Assembly (NCBI RefSeq): GCF_009832905.1
Contig: NZ_CP047135.1
Coordinates: 1,528,001 to 1,592,000, forward strand
Source: Stenotrophomonas sp. 364
GTDB lineage: Bacteria; Pseudomonadota; Gammaproteobacteria; Xanthomonadales; Xanthomonadaceae
Length of the DNA: 64,000 nucleotides
Direction of reading: 5' to 3'
Shown: piece after piece, positions 46,293-54,398 of the stretch
Numbering within the stretch: position 1 is the stretch's first letter
How the letters are laid out: each line of letters starts with the position of its first letter
The notes under the pieces: model-generated
Told to the model about the DNA's origin: nothing
Database searches by the model: none
What the model saw: only the letters and a program-made list of their open reading frames with translations
Made by a program: the position numbers and the translations under genes

Positions 46293-48200
46293 ATGACGCC
46301 TTGGCAGGACCGTCTCACCAGTTTGCTCCCGCGCGCCGCCATTGTGGCCCACGACCTGTTCATGGTCTGGGCGTGCTGGCAGCTGCTGCATGCCGGCCGC
46401 TATTCGATGCTGGCCGATGCCCCCTCCCTGCCGCTCTGGAACATCGACACCTCGCTGGTGCTGGCGATCCAGGCCGTGGTGTTTTGGCGGGTGGGCCTGT
46501 ACCGTGGCCTGTGGCGCTTTGCCAGCGTGGCCGACCTGCTGAACATCTTCAAGGCCAGCTTCATCGGCCTGTTGGCCATTGTCGTGGCCCTGGCCTACAA
46601 GCGCTTTGCCGGCGTCCCGATGTCGGTGCTGGTGATCTATCCATTCGCGCTGTCGGCCCTGCTCGGCGCCCCGCGCCTGCTGTATCGCGCGTGGAAGGAC
46701 TACCAGTCGCTGCAATCGGATGCGAGTGCGCGCCGCGTGCTGATCCTGGGCGCCGGCCAGGCGGCCGAAGCCCTGGTCCGTGACCTGCGCCGTTCAGGCG
46801 ATTTCCACCCGGTCGGCCTGCTCGACGATGCGCCGCACCTGCAAGGTGCGAAGCTGCAGGGTCTGCCCATCCTGGGCACGTTGGACGATGCCCCGTCGGT
46901 GGTGCGCGAGACCGCGGCCAAGCTGCTGGTGATCGCCATCCCGTCGCTGGATGCGGTCGGCATGCAGCGGGTGGTCGCGCTCTGCGAAGCCACCGGCGTG
47001 CCCTTCCGGATGGTGCCCAAGCTCAACGATGTGCTGCTCGGGCATTCGCTGCCCGGTGAACTGAAAGAGGTCGCCATCGAAGACCTGCTCGGGCGCAAGC
47101 CGATCCTGCCGGACTGGTCGCTGATCCGCGGCTGGCTGGGCGGGCGTACCGTGCTGGTAACCGGCGCAGGCGGCTCGATCGGTTCGGAGCTGTGCCGCCA
47201 GTGCGCGCGCCACGGTGCAGGCCGGATCATCCTGCTTGAAATGAGCGAGCTGCTGCTGCTTACCATCGAAGCCGAGCTCACGCGCAGCTTCCCCGACCTG
47301 GACGTGCAGGCCGTGCTGGGCGACTGCGGAGATCCGTCCGTGATCCGGCATGCGCTGTCGCTGGCAAGCGTGGATGCGGTCTTCCATGCGGCGGCCTACA
47401 AGCAGGTGCCGGTGCTGGAGCGCCAGCTTCGCGAAGCGGTGCGCAACAACATTCTGTCGACCGAAACGGTGGCGCGGGCCTGCGTGGAAGCGCGCATCGA
47501 GCATTTCGTGTTCATCTCCACCGACAAGGCGGTCGATCCGGTCAACGCGCTGGGCGCCAGCAAGCGCTACGCGGAAATGATCTGCCAGAGCCTGGACCAG
47601 AAAACCAACCACACGCGGTTCGTCACGGTGCGCTTCGGCAACGTGCTGGCGTCGGCCGGCAGCGTGGTGCCGTTGTTCCGCGACCAGATCATGAAGGGCG
47701 GGCCGGTGACCGTGACCGATCCGGAGGTCACCCGTTACTTCATGACCATTCCCGAGGCCTGCCAGTTGATTCTGCAGGCGGCCGCGTCGGCATCGCATGG
47801 CGCGATCTACACGCTGGACATGGGCGAGCCGGTGCCGATCCGGGTGCTGGCCGAGCAGATGATCCGTCTGGCCGGCAAGCAGCCGTACAAGGACATCGCG
47901 ATCATCTACACCGGGCTACGTCCGGGCGAGAAGCTGCACGAGACCTTGTTCTATTCCGACGAGGACTACCGGCCGACCGCGCATCCCAAGATTCTCGAAG
48001 CCGGTGTGCGCACGTTCGCGCGCGATCAGGTGCTGGGCAACATACCGCGCCTGCGCGAGGCCATCGCAACCTACGACACCGATGCCATCAACAGCATCCT
48101 GTTCGCGACCATGCCGGAGTTCTCGCCCCTGCAACAAGACGATCACGTCGCCTCGGCTAAAGTACTTCCCTTCCCGGCACGAGAGGCCAATAGGCTGTGA
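46293..48200 (+). CDS. Membrane UDP-N-acetylglucosamine 4,6-dehydratase, WbpM/PglF-like
   Basis: This 635-residue protein has four N-terminal membrane helices, a first Rossmann domain (RRVLILGAGQAAEALVRDL) and a second, catalytic short-chain dehydrogenase domain starting GRTVLVTGAGGSIGSELCRQ. Catalytic-region motifs include VFHAAAYKQVPVLE, HFVFISTDKAVDPVNALG and ASKRYAEMICQ. The residue four positions before the catalytic Lys is Leu, where WbpM and PglF have Met and ordinary dehydrogenases Tyr. It probably makes UDP-4-keto-6-deoxy sugars for surface polysaccharide. GAAGGA precedes the ATG at 46293. Its stop overlaps the galU start by four bases. Confidence 0.88.
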   Translation: MTPWQDRLTSLLPRAAIVAHDLFMVWACWQLLHAGRYSMLADAPSLPLWNIDTSLVLAIQAVVFWRVGLYRGLWRFASVADLLNIFKASFIGLLAIVVALAYKRFAGVPMSVLVIYPFALSALLGAPRLLYRAWKDYQSLQSDASARRVLILGAGQAAEALVRDLRRSGDFHPVGLLDDAPHLQGAKLQGLPILGTLDDAPSVVRETAAKLLVIAIPSLDAVGMQRVVALCEATGVPFRMVPKLNDVLLGHSLPGELKEVAIEDLLGRKPILPDWSLIRGWLGGRTVLVTGAGGSIGSELCRQCARHGAGRIILLEMSELLLLTIEAELTRSFPDLDVQAVLGDCGDPSVIRHALSLASVDAVFHAAAYKQVPVLERQLREAVRNNILSTETVARACVEARIEHFVFISTDKAVDPVNALGASKRYAEMICQSLDQKTNHTRFVTVRFGNVLASAGSVVPLFRDQIMKGGPVTVTDPEVTRYFMTIPEACQLILQAAASASHGAIYTLDMGEPVPIRVLAEQMIRLAGKQPYKDIAIIYTGLRPGEKLHETLFYSDEDYRPTAHPKILEAGVRTFARDQVLGNIPRLREAIATYDTDAINSILFATMPEFSPLQQDDHVASAKVLPFPAREANRL

Positions 48201-49081
48201 CGAACAAGCGTATTCGCAAGGCGGTTTTTCCCGTGGCAGGACTGGGTACCCGGTTCCTTCCCGCAACCAAGACGGTTCCCAAGGAGATGCTCCCGATCAT
48301 TGATCGGCCGCTCATCCAGTACGCCGTCGACGAGGCGATCGAAGCTGGCTGCGACACCTTGATCTTCATCACCAACCGCTACAAGCATGCGGTGGCCGAT
48401 TATTTCGACAAGGCATACGAGCTGGAACAGAAGCTCGAACGCGCCGGCAAGCTGGAGCAGCTGGAGCTGGTACGCCATGTGTTGCCCAATGGCGTGCGTG
48501 CGATCTTCGTCACCCAGGCTGAAGCGCTGGGCCTGGGTCACGCAGTGCTGTGTGCCAAGGCGATCGTCGGTGACGAACCGTTCGCGGTGCTGCTGCCCGA
48601 CGACCTGATCTGGAACCGTGGCGACGGTGCGCTCAAGCAGATGGCCGATGCGAACCAGTCCAGCGGTGCCAGCATCATCGCGGTGGAAGACGTGCCGCAT
48701 GAGAAGACCGGCAGCTACGGCATCGTCGCCACCGAGGCGTTCGATGGCCGCCAAGGGCACATCAGCGCGATCGTCGAGAAGCCCAAGCCGGAAGACGCGC
48801 CCAGCGACCTGGCCGTGGTCGGCCGGTATGTCCTGAGCCCGAAGATTTTCGAGCTGCTCGAAGCTACCGGCACCGGTGCCGGCGGTGAAATCCAGCTCAC
48901 CGACGCCATCGCCGAGCTGCTCAAGAGCGAGCCCGTGGACGCGTACCGTTTCGAAGGCACGCGCTTCGATTGCGGCACGCATCTGGGCCTGGTCGAAGCC
49001 ACCATCCGCTTTGCGTTGAACAACGACAAGCTGGCCGACCCGGCGCGCGAGATCATGAAGAAGGCGCTTGCCGAAGGCTGA
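48197..49081 (+). CDS. galU: UTP-glucose-1-phosphate uridylyltransferase
   Basis: This 294-residue nucleotidyltransferase makes UDP-glucose. The N-terminal AVFPVAGLGTRFLPATKTVP (uridylyl binding) and PKEMLPIIDRPLIQYAVDEA are diagnostic, with ETGAGGEIQLTD-like TGTGAGGEIQLTD near the C-terminus. UDP-glucose feeds LPS core, O-antigen and exopolysaccharide. The GTG start overlaps the dehydratase stop, so the two are probably translationally coupled. A strong bidirectional terminator follows. Confidence 0.95.
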   Translation: MTNKRIRKAVFPVAGLGTRFLPATKTVPKEMLPIIDRPLIQYAVDEAIEAGCDTLIFITNRYKHAVADYFDKAYELEQKLERAGKLEQLELVRHVLPNGVRAIFVTQAEALGLGHAVLCAKAIVGDEPFAVLLPDDLIWNRGDGALKQMADANQSSGASIIAVEDVPHEKTGSYGIVATEAFDGRQGHISAIVEKPKPEDAPSDLAVVGRYVLSPKIFELLEATGTGAGGEIQLTDAIAELLKSEPVDAYRFEGTRFDCGTHLGLVEATIRFALNNDKLADPAREIMKKALAEG

Positions 49082-49087
49082 CCCCCG

Positions 49088-49113
49088 GTAGCTACCGACC
49101 GTCGGTCGGTACG
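49088..49113. repeat. SMAG-like palindrome after galU
   Basis: The element GTAGCTACCGACCGTCGGTC begins seven bases after the galU stop. A smaller related palindrome (TCGACCAACGGTCGA) lies near 49172-49188 beyond the terminator. Confidence 0.65.
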
Positions 49114-49122
49114 CACGCCATC

Positions 49123-49152
49123 AAAAAGGGCAGCCTCGCGGCTGCCCTTTTT
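49123..49152. terminator. Bidirectional terminator between galU and fadA
   Basis: A perfect stem AAAAAGGGCAGCC / GGCTGCCCTTTTT with a TCGC loop has A and T runs on both sides, so it serves both convergent genes. Confidence 0.95.
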
Positions 49153-49242
49153 GCATTTCGTCGGTGTTCCCGCATCGACCAACGGTCGATGCCGTCCGGC
49201 GGGGGCAGGGTGCCGGCCTTGGGGCCGGCACCGCCCACTACA

Positions 49243-50451
49243 TCACAGCGACTCGAAGATGCCCGCCGCGCCCATGCCGGTGCCGATGCACATGGTGACC
49301 ATGCCGTACTTCTGCTGGCGACGGCGCAGGCCGTGCAGCAGGGTGGCGGTACGGATCGCGCCCGTCGCGCCCAGCGGGTGGCCCAGGGCGATAGCGCCGC
49401 CCAGCGGGTTGACCTTGGACGGGTCCAGGCCGCAATCGCGGATCACTGCCAGCGACTGTGCGGCAAAGGCTTCGTTGAGCTCGATCCAGTCCAGCTGGTC
49501 CTGGGTCAGGCCAGCCTGCTTCAGCGCCTTGGGGATCGCGGCGATCGGGCCGATGCCCATCACTTCCGGGCGCACGCCGGCAACGGAGAAGCTGACAAAA
49601 CGAGCCAGCGGCTTCAGGCCGTAGTCCTTGACCGCCTGTTCGGAGGCCAGCAGCACGGCGCCGGCGCCGTCGCTCATCTGCGACGAGTTGCCGGCCGTGA
49701 CGGTGCCGCCGAACTGGCCGTTGCGGAACACCGGACGCAGCTTGGCCAGGCCTTCAGCGGACGAATCCAGGCGCGGGCCTTCATCGGTATCGACGATCTT
49801 GTCGCGGGTGATGATGCGGCGGCCGTCGGCCAGGTCGGGCTGGCGGGTGCGCACGTCGTAGGGGCTGATCTCGTCCTTGAAGTCGCCGTTCTGGATCGCG
49901 GCGATCGCCTTCTGGTGCGAGGCCAGGGCGAAGGCGTCCTGCTCCTCGCGCGAGACCTTCCACTCTTCGGCGACCTTCTCGGCGGTGATGCCCATGCCGT
50001 AGGCGATGGCGACGTGGTCGTTGTCGAACACGCTCGGGGCCATGGCGATCTTGTTGCCCATCATCGGCACCATCGACATCGACTCGGTACCACCGGCCAG
50101 CATCAGGTCGGCATTGCCCAGGCGGATCTGGTCGGCGGCCATGGCCACGGCCTGCAGGCCGGAGGAGCAGAAGCGGTTGACCGTCTGCGCGGCGATGGTG
50201 TCGGGCAGGCCGGCCAGCAGCACGCCGATGCGGGCCACGTTCATGCCCTGCTCGGCCTCCGGCATCGCGCAGCCGATGATGGCGTCATCGATGCGGTTGA
50301 CGTCGATGCCCGGGGCCTGCGCGACCACCGAGCGGAGCACGTGGGCGAGCATGTCGTCGGGACGGGTGTTGCGGAACACGCCCTTGGGCGCCTTGCCTAC
50401 CGGGGTGCGGGTGGCGGCGACGATGTAGGCGTCCTGGATTTGCTTGGTCAT
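49243..50451 (-). CDS. fadA: Acetyl-CoA C-acyltransferase, FadA-like thiolase
   Basis: This 402-residue thiolase carries the acyl-binding Cys in TVNRFCSSGLQAVAMA, the His motif in [18 protein letters not shown] and the second Cys in MVTMCIGTGMGAAGIFE. It cleaves 3-ketoacyl-CoA in the last step of each beta-oxidation round. It follows the FadB-like gene by about 90 bp on the same strand. The ATG at 50451 was chosen; the 17 codons upstream derive from a SMAG-containing gap. Confidence 0.92.
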   Translation of the reverse strand: MTKQIQDAYIVAATRTPVGKAPKGVFRNTRPDDMLAHVLRSVVAQAPGIDVNRIDDAIIGCAMPEAEQGMNVARIGVLLAGLPDTIAAQTVNRFCSSGLQAVAMAADQIRLGNADLMLAGGTESMSMVPMMGNKIAMAPSVFDNDHVAIAYGMGITAEKVAEEWKVSREEQDAFALASHQKAIAAIQNGDFKDEISPYDVRTRQPDLADGRRIITRDKIVDTDEGPRLDSSAEGLAKLRPVFRNGQFGGTVTAGNSSQMSDGAGAVLLASEQAVKDYGLKPLARFVSFSVAGVRPEVMGIGPIAAIPKALKQAGLTQDQLDWIELNEAFAAQSLAVIRDCGLDPSKVNPLGGAIALGHPLGATGAIRTATLLHGLRRRQQKYGMVTMCIGTGMGAAGIFESL

Positions 50452-50481
50452 TGCAGTGATCTCTTGAATGTAGGGACAGGT

Positions 50482-50501
50482 GTGCCGACCAACGGTCGGC
50501 A
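50482..50501. repeat. SMAG-like palindrome between fadB and fadA
   Basis: The perfect stem TGCCGACC / GGTCGGCA with an AAC loop lies in the short gap between the two beta-oxidation genes and could differentially stabilise the upstream message. Confidence 0.65.
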
Positions 50502-50541
50502 CCGACCGGGCGCGGACGGGGCCGTCGCGCCCGGCGCGCCA

Positions 50542-52914
50542 TCAATTGCGCAGCGGCTTGCCGGTCTTGAGCATGTGCGCGATGCGGGCCTGGGTCTTTT
50601 CCTGCTGGGCCAGTTCGACGAAGTGCTTGCGCTCCAGGGTCAGCAGCCACTCTTCGTCCACCAGCGTGCCGCGGTCCACTTCGCCACCGCACAGCACGGT
50701 GGCGATGCGCACGGCAATCTCGTAGTCGTACGGGCTGATGAAACGGCCTTCCAGCATGTTGACCAGCATCATCTTGAACGTGGCGATGCCGACGTCGCCG
50801 GCGACCTGGATGCGGCGGGCCGGCATCGGCGGACGGTAGCCACCTTCGGCCAGCGCCAGCACTTCGGCCTTGGCGATATGCAGCGCCTCGAAGCTGTTGA
50901 ACACGACCTTGTCGGTCGCGCGCATCAGGCCCAGTTCCTTGGCGTTGACGGCCGAGTTGGAGACCTTGGCCATCGCGACGGTTTCAAAGGTCTTCTTCAG
51001 TTCGGCGAACACATCACCGCCCGGACCGGCCGCCTGCGAGGCGCGCACGGCCAGCTCCTTCAGGCCACCGCCGGCCGGCAGCAGGCCGACGCCGGCCTCG
51101 ACCAGGCCGATGTAGCTTTCCAGCGCGGCCACGCTCTTGGCGCTGTGCATCTGGAACTCGCAGCCGCCACCCAGGGCCAGGCCGCGCACGGCGGTCACCA
51201 CCGGCACCAGCGAATACTTGATGGCCTGGCTGGTGCGCTGGAAGTTGTGCACCATCTCTTCGAACTGGTCGACCTTGCCGGCCTGCAGCAGGCCGAGCGC
51301 GCCGGCCAGGTCGGCACCGGCCGAGAAGGGTTCCTTCTGCTGCCAGATCACCAGGCCCTTGTAGTCCTTCTCGGCGCGCTTGATCGCTTCCTGCAGGCCG
51401 TTGAGCACGTGGTCGGAGACGGTGTTCATCTTGGTCTTGAAGCTGACCACCGCGATCCCGTCGCCGTCGTGCCACATGCGCACGCCGTCGTTCTCGAACA
51501 CGGTTTCGCCCGGGGCAAACGTCTCGCCCAGCAGCGGATCCGGGAAGCGCTGGCGCTGGTAGACCGGCAGCGCCGAGCGCGGCAGCTTGGCGTTGCGGGT
51601 CGGGCTGTAGCTGCCTTCGGCGGCGTGCACGCCGTCGCGGCCGTCGAACACCCAGTCGGGCAGCGGCGCATTGCTCATGCTCTTGCCGGCCACGATGTCA
51701 TCGGCGATCCACTGCGCCACCTGCTTCCAGCCGGCGGCCTGCCAGGTTTCGAACGGGCCCAGCGACCAGCCGTAGCCCCAGCGGATGGCCAGGTCGACGT
51801 CGCGCGCGGTTTCGGCGATGTCGGCCAGGTGGTAGGCGCTGTAGTGGAACAGGTCGCGGAAGGTCGCCCACAGGAACTGCGCCTGCGGATGCTGGCTTTC
51901 GCGCAGCTTGGCGAACTTCTCGGCCGGGTTCTTGATCTTCAGGATCTCGACCACTTCCGGTGCGGCGGTGCGATCGGCCGGACGGTAGTCCTGCTTCTCC
52001 AGATCCAGCACCACGATGTCCTTGCCGACCTTGCGGAAGATGCCGGCACCGGTCTTCTGGCCGAGCGCGCCCTTGGCGATCAGCGCATCCAGCCACTTCG
52101 GCGACTTGAAGAATTCATGCCACGGATCGTTGGGCAGGGTGTCACCCATGGTCTTGATCACGTGCGCCATGGTGTCCAGGCCGACCACGTCGGAGGTGCG
52201 GTAGGTGGCCGACTTCGGGCGGCCGACCAGCGGACCGGTCAGGCCGTCCACTTCATCGAAGCCCAGGCCGAATTCCTGCGTGTGGTGGATGGTGGACAGG
52301 ATCGAGAACACACCGATGCGGTTGCCGATGAAGTTCGGGGTGTCCTTGGCGTACACCACGCCCTTGCCCAGCGTGGTGACCAGGAAGGCTTCCAGGCCTT
52401 CCAGCACGGCCGCGTCGGTGGTGCTGGCCGGGATCAGCTCGGCCAGGTGCATATAGCGCGGCGGGTTGAAGAAATGCACCCCGCAGAAGCGGTGGCGCAG
52501 CTGCTCGGGCAACACGTCGGCGAGCTTGTTGATGCCCAGGCCCGAGGTGTTGGAGGCCAGCACGGCGTGGTTGGCCACGAACGGGGCGATCTTCTTGTAC
52601 AGGTCCTGCTTCCAGTCCATCCGTTCGGCGATGGCTTCGATGATCAGGTCGCAGTCCTTGAGCTGCTCCAGGCCGGTCTCGTAGTTGGCCGGTGTGATCG
52701 CCTCGGCGTAGGACTTGCTGGCCAGCGGGGCAGGGCTGAGCTTGCCCAGGTTGGCGATTGCCTTGAGCACGATGCCATCGGCCGGACCTTCCTTGGCGGG
52801 AAGGTCGAACAGCACGGTGTCGACGCCGGCGTTGGTCAGGTGGGCCGCGATCTGGGCACCCATGACGCCGGCACCCAGCACGGCGGCGCGGCGGACTAGC
52901 AGGGAATTGGACAT
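50542..52914 (-). CDS. fadB: 3-hydroxyacyl-CoA dehydrogenase / enoyl-CoA hydratase fusion, FadB-like
   Basis: This 790-residue bifunctional enzyme has the NAD-dependent dehydrogenase first (Rossmann AAVLGAGVMGAQIAAHLTNA, then HFFNPPRYMHLAELIP and a second C-terminal dehydrogenase domain). The enoyl-CoA hydratase comes last (AVVSFKTKMNTVSDHVLNGL, FSAGADLAGALGL, RGLALGGGCEFQMHS). E. coli FadB has the reverse order; this order resembles Bacillus FadN. It performs hydration and oxidation in fatty acid degradation. It follows a TetR gene and precedes the thiolase, giving a three-gene operon. Confidence 0.92.
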   Translation of the reverse strand: MSNSLLVRRAAVLGAGVMGAQIAAHLTNAGVDTVLFDLPAKEGPADGIVLKAIANLGKLSPAPLASKSYAEAITPANYETGLEQLKDCDLIIEAIAERMDWKQDLYKKIAPFVANHAVLASNTSGLGINKLADVLPEQLRHRFCGVHFFNPPRYMHLAELIPASTTDAAVLEGLEAFLVTTLGKGVVYAKDTPNFIGNRIGVFSILSTIHHTQEFGLGFDEVDGLTGPLVGRPKSATYRTSDVVGLDTMAHVIKTMGDTLPNDPWHEFFKSPKWLDALIAKGALGQKTGAGIFRKVGKDIVVLDLEKQDYRPADRTAAPEVVEILKIKNPAEKFAKLRESQHPQAQFLWATFRDLFHYSAYHLADIAETARDVDLAIRWGYGWSLGPFETWQAAGWKQVAQWIADDIVAGKSMSNAPLPDWVFDGRDGVHAAEGSYSPTRNAKLPRSALPVYQRQRFPDPLLGETFAPGETVFENDGVRMWHDGDGIAVVSFKTKMNTVSDHVLNGLQEAIKRAEKDYKGLVIWQQKEPFSAGADLAGALGLLQAGKVDQFEEMVHNFQRTSQAIKYSLVPVVTAVRGLALGGGCEFQMHSAKSVAALESYIGLVEAGVGLLPAGGGLKELAVRASQAAGPGGDVFAELKKTFETVAMAKVSNSAVNAKELGLMRATDKVVFNSFEALHIAKAEVLALAEGGYRPPMPARRIQVAGDVGIATFKMMLVNMLEGRFISPYDYEIAVRIATVLCGGEVDRGTLVDEEWLLTLERKHFVELAQQEKTQARIAHMLKTGKPLRN

Positions 52915-52935
52915 GTCGATAAGCCTTTGTTGGTC

Positions 52936-52995
52936 TGGCAGCCGGGCAGGGCCCGGCTCTACGGAGGGTTCAATGGGCAGAGCCCGGCTCTACGG
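52936..52995. repeat. Two SMAG palindromes between the TetR gene and fadB
   Basis: Two elements read GTAGAGCCGGGC on the minus strand, at about 52940-52962 and 52974-52993. The TAG of the right one is the stop codon of the upstream TetR gene (minus strand, 52990-52992). Confidence 0.75.
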
Positions 52996-53652
52996 GGTGG
53001 AAAGGGAGGTCGACGGAGCATCGGTGACCGCGCTGGCGCGGAAACCGGCTTCGGCGAAGTGGATCAGTTCGCGGGCGGCATGGGCACGATGCGCCGCTTC
53101 GGTGACACCGGCGGGTCGCTTGATCAGGCCGAAGTCGGCCATTGCATAGGTCAGCGAGCCGGCCAGGAAGTCCAGCCGCCAGTACAGCTCTTCCTTGCTG
53201 AGCTCCGGCACGCAGGCCGCGATGGCCTTGCCGAAGTCGCGCAGCACGTGGCCGTAGTGGTCGGACAGGAACTTGCGCAGGTTGTCGTTCTTCTCCGCGT
53301 AGGCGCGGGCGATCACGCGGACGAAGGCGCCCCCGGTCTGGCGGTCCTGGGCCATCGCCAGGGCCGGCTCGACGAAGGCCGCCAGCACCGGGCGCAGCTG
53401 GCCGGGGTGCTCGCGGCGGGCCGTGTCCAGCTGGGCCAGGCGGGCGGTGGTCATCTCGTCCATGCGCCGGCGGAACACCTCGTTGACCAGGTTTTCCTTG
53501 GAGCCGAAGTGGTAATTGACCGCCGCGATGTTCACATCGGCCTGGCTGGTGACCTGGCGGAGCGAGGTGCCGGCGAAGCCATGCTGCGCGAACAGCTCCT
53601 CGGCGGCGCCGAGAATGCGGTCCTTGGTGGAGAAATGAGCGGGCTTGGCCAT
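52990..53652 (-). CDS. TetR-family regulator, PsrA-like
   Basis: This 220-residue regulator has an N-terminal helix-turn-helix (TKDRILGAAEELFAQHGFAG, TSLRQVTSQADVNIAAVNYHF, GSKENLVNEVF) and an all-helical ligand domain. The AAVNYHFGSKE phrase and the linked beta-oxidation genes suggest a fatty-acid sensor of the PsrA type that represses fad genes until long-chain acyl ligands bind. An 18-bp near-perfect palindrome lies just upstream of its start, supporting autoregulation. The ATG at 53652 (MAKPAHFST) is preferred to 53670. Confidence 0.85.
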   Translation of the reverse strand: MAKPAHFSTKDRILGAAEELFAQHGFAGTSLRQVTSQADVNIAAVNYHFGSKENLVNEVFRRRMDEMTTARLAQLDTARREHPGQLRPVLAAFVEPALAMAQDRQTGGAFVRVIARAYAEKNDNLRKFLSDHYGHVLRDFGKAIAACVPELSKEELYWRLDFLAGSLTYAMADFGLIKRPAGVTEAAHRAHAARELIHFAEAGFRASAVTDAPSTSLSTP

Positions 53653-53669
53653 GGGTCGGGCAGGGTTCA

Positions 53670-53687
53670 ATCAAACGATTGTTTGAT
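53670..53687. promoter_or_regulatory. PsrA-type operator palindrome
   Basis: The sequence ATCAAACGATTGTTTGAT lies 17 bp upstream of the TetR start. The core CAAAC-N4-GTTTG matches the motif known for Pseudomonas PsrA (G/CAAAC, N2-4, GTTTG/C). It probably mediates autorepression and control of the downstream fadB-fadA genes. Confidence 0.72.
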
Positions 53688-53821
53688 ATTAGACCCGGGG
53701 CTGCGCGGGCGCATTGTGCGACGCACAAAAGCGCCGGCTCCGTTCATCGTCGTGGCGGGACCTGCCCGGCAATCCCCGCACCGCCTGAACGGGGGGCTCC
53801 GCTTGGCATTGGTGGGTTTGC

Positions 53822-53841
53822 CGGGCAGCGGCCGGCACTAC
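53822..53841. repeat. SMAG element upstream of ndk
   Basis: A minus-strand GTAGTGCCGGCCGCTGCCC element lies in the 310-bp gap between the TetR gene and ndk. The rest of that gap holds the PsrA-type palindrome and an orphan terminator, but no gene that I can see. Confidence 0.6.
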
Positions 53842-53890
53842 CGCATGGGCGGGTTACACGTTAGAATTGCCTCACGTATATCAGGCTAAG

Positions 53891-53916
53891 CCCGCGTTTC
53901 GACGCGGGTTTTTTTC
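53891..53916 (+). terminator. Orphan intrinsic terminator or attenuator before ndk
   Basis: A perfect 7-bp stem CCCGCGT / ACGCGGG with a TTCG tetraloop is followed by seven T. It ends about 47 bp before the ndk ATG although no plus-strand gene precedes it, so it would end a short leader or small RNA. Confidence 0.8.
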
Positions 53917-53962
53917 ATGTTACTCTCGGGCCGATCAGTGGCCCGCCCAACGGAGAATTCCC

Positions 53963-54388
53963 ATGGCGCTGGAGCGCACCCTTTCCATCATCAAGCCGGA
54001 CGCCGTCGCCAAGAACGTCATCGGTGAAATCTACGCCCGCTTCGAAAAGGCCGGCCTGAAGGTCGTCGCCGCCAAGTACAAGCAGCTGTCGCGCCGTGAA
54101 GCCGAAGGCTTCTACGCCGTGCACCGCGAGCGTCCGTTCTTCAACGCGCTGGTCGAGTTCATGATCTCCGGCCCGGTGATGATCCAGGCCCTGGAAGGCG
54201 ACAACGCCGTCCTGGCCCACCGCGACCTGCTGGGCGCCACCAATCCGAAGGAAGCCGCTGCGGGCACCATCCGCGCCGACTTCGCTGAATCCATCGATGC
54301 CAATGCCGCCCACGGCTCGGACTCGGTTGAGAATGCCGCGATCGAAATCGCCTACTTCTTCGCCGCGACCGAAGTCGTCTCGCGCTGA
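53963..54388 (+). CDS. ndk: Nucleoside diphosphate kinase
   Basis: This 141-residue kinase has the phospho-His site in [12 protein letters not shown] and the N-terminal [20 protein letters not shown]. It balances nucleoside triphosphate pools. An ACGGAG ribosome-binding site precedes the ATG by nine bases. It opens the ndk-rlmN-pilF-rodZ-yfgM-bamB-der gene order, common in gammaproteobacteria. An intrinsic terminator-like hairpin lies in its leader. Confidence 0.97.
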   Translation: MALERTLSIIKPDAVAKNVIGEIYARFEKAGLKVVAAKYKQLSRREAEGFYAVHRERPFFNALVEFMISGPVMIQALEGDNAVLAHRDLLGATNPKEAAAGTIRADFAESIDANAAHGSDSVENAAIEIAYFFAATEVVSR

Positions 54389-54398
54389 GAGTGATGCC

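Noticed and set aside
48970..52899. Plus-strand open frame of 1309 codons opposite the fadA and fadB genes
   Set aside because: It lacks any domain and mirrors two conserved minus-strand enzymes; composition is typical of antisense frames.
53850..53920. tRNA or tmRNA gene before ndk
   Set aside because: No cloverleaf or conserved T-loop (GTTCRA) could be found; the only structure is one terminator hairpin.
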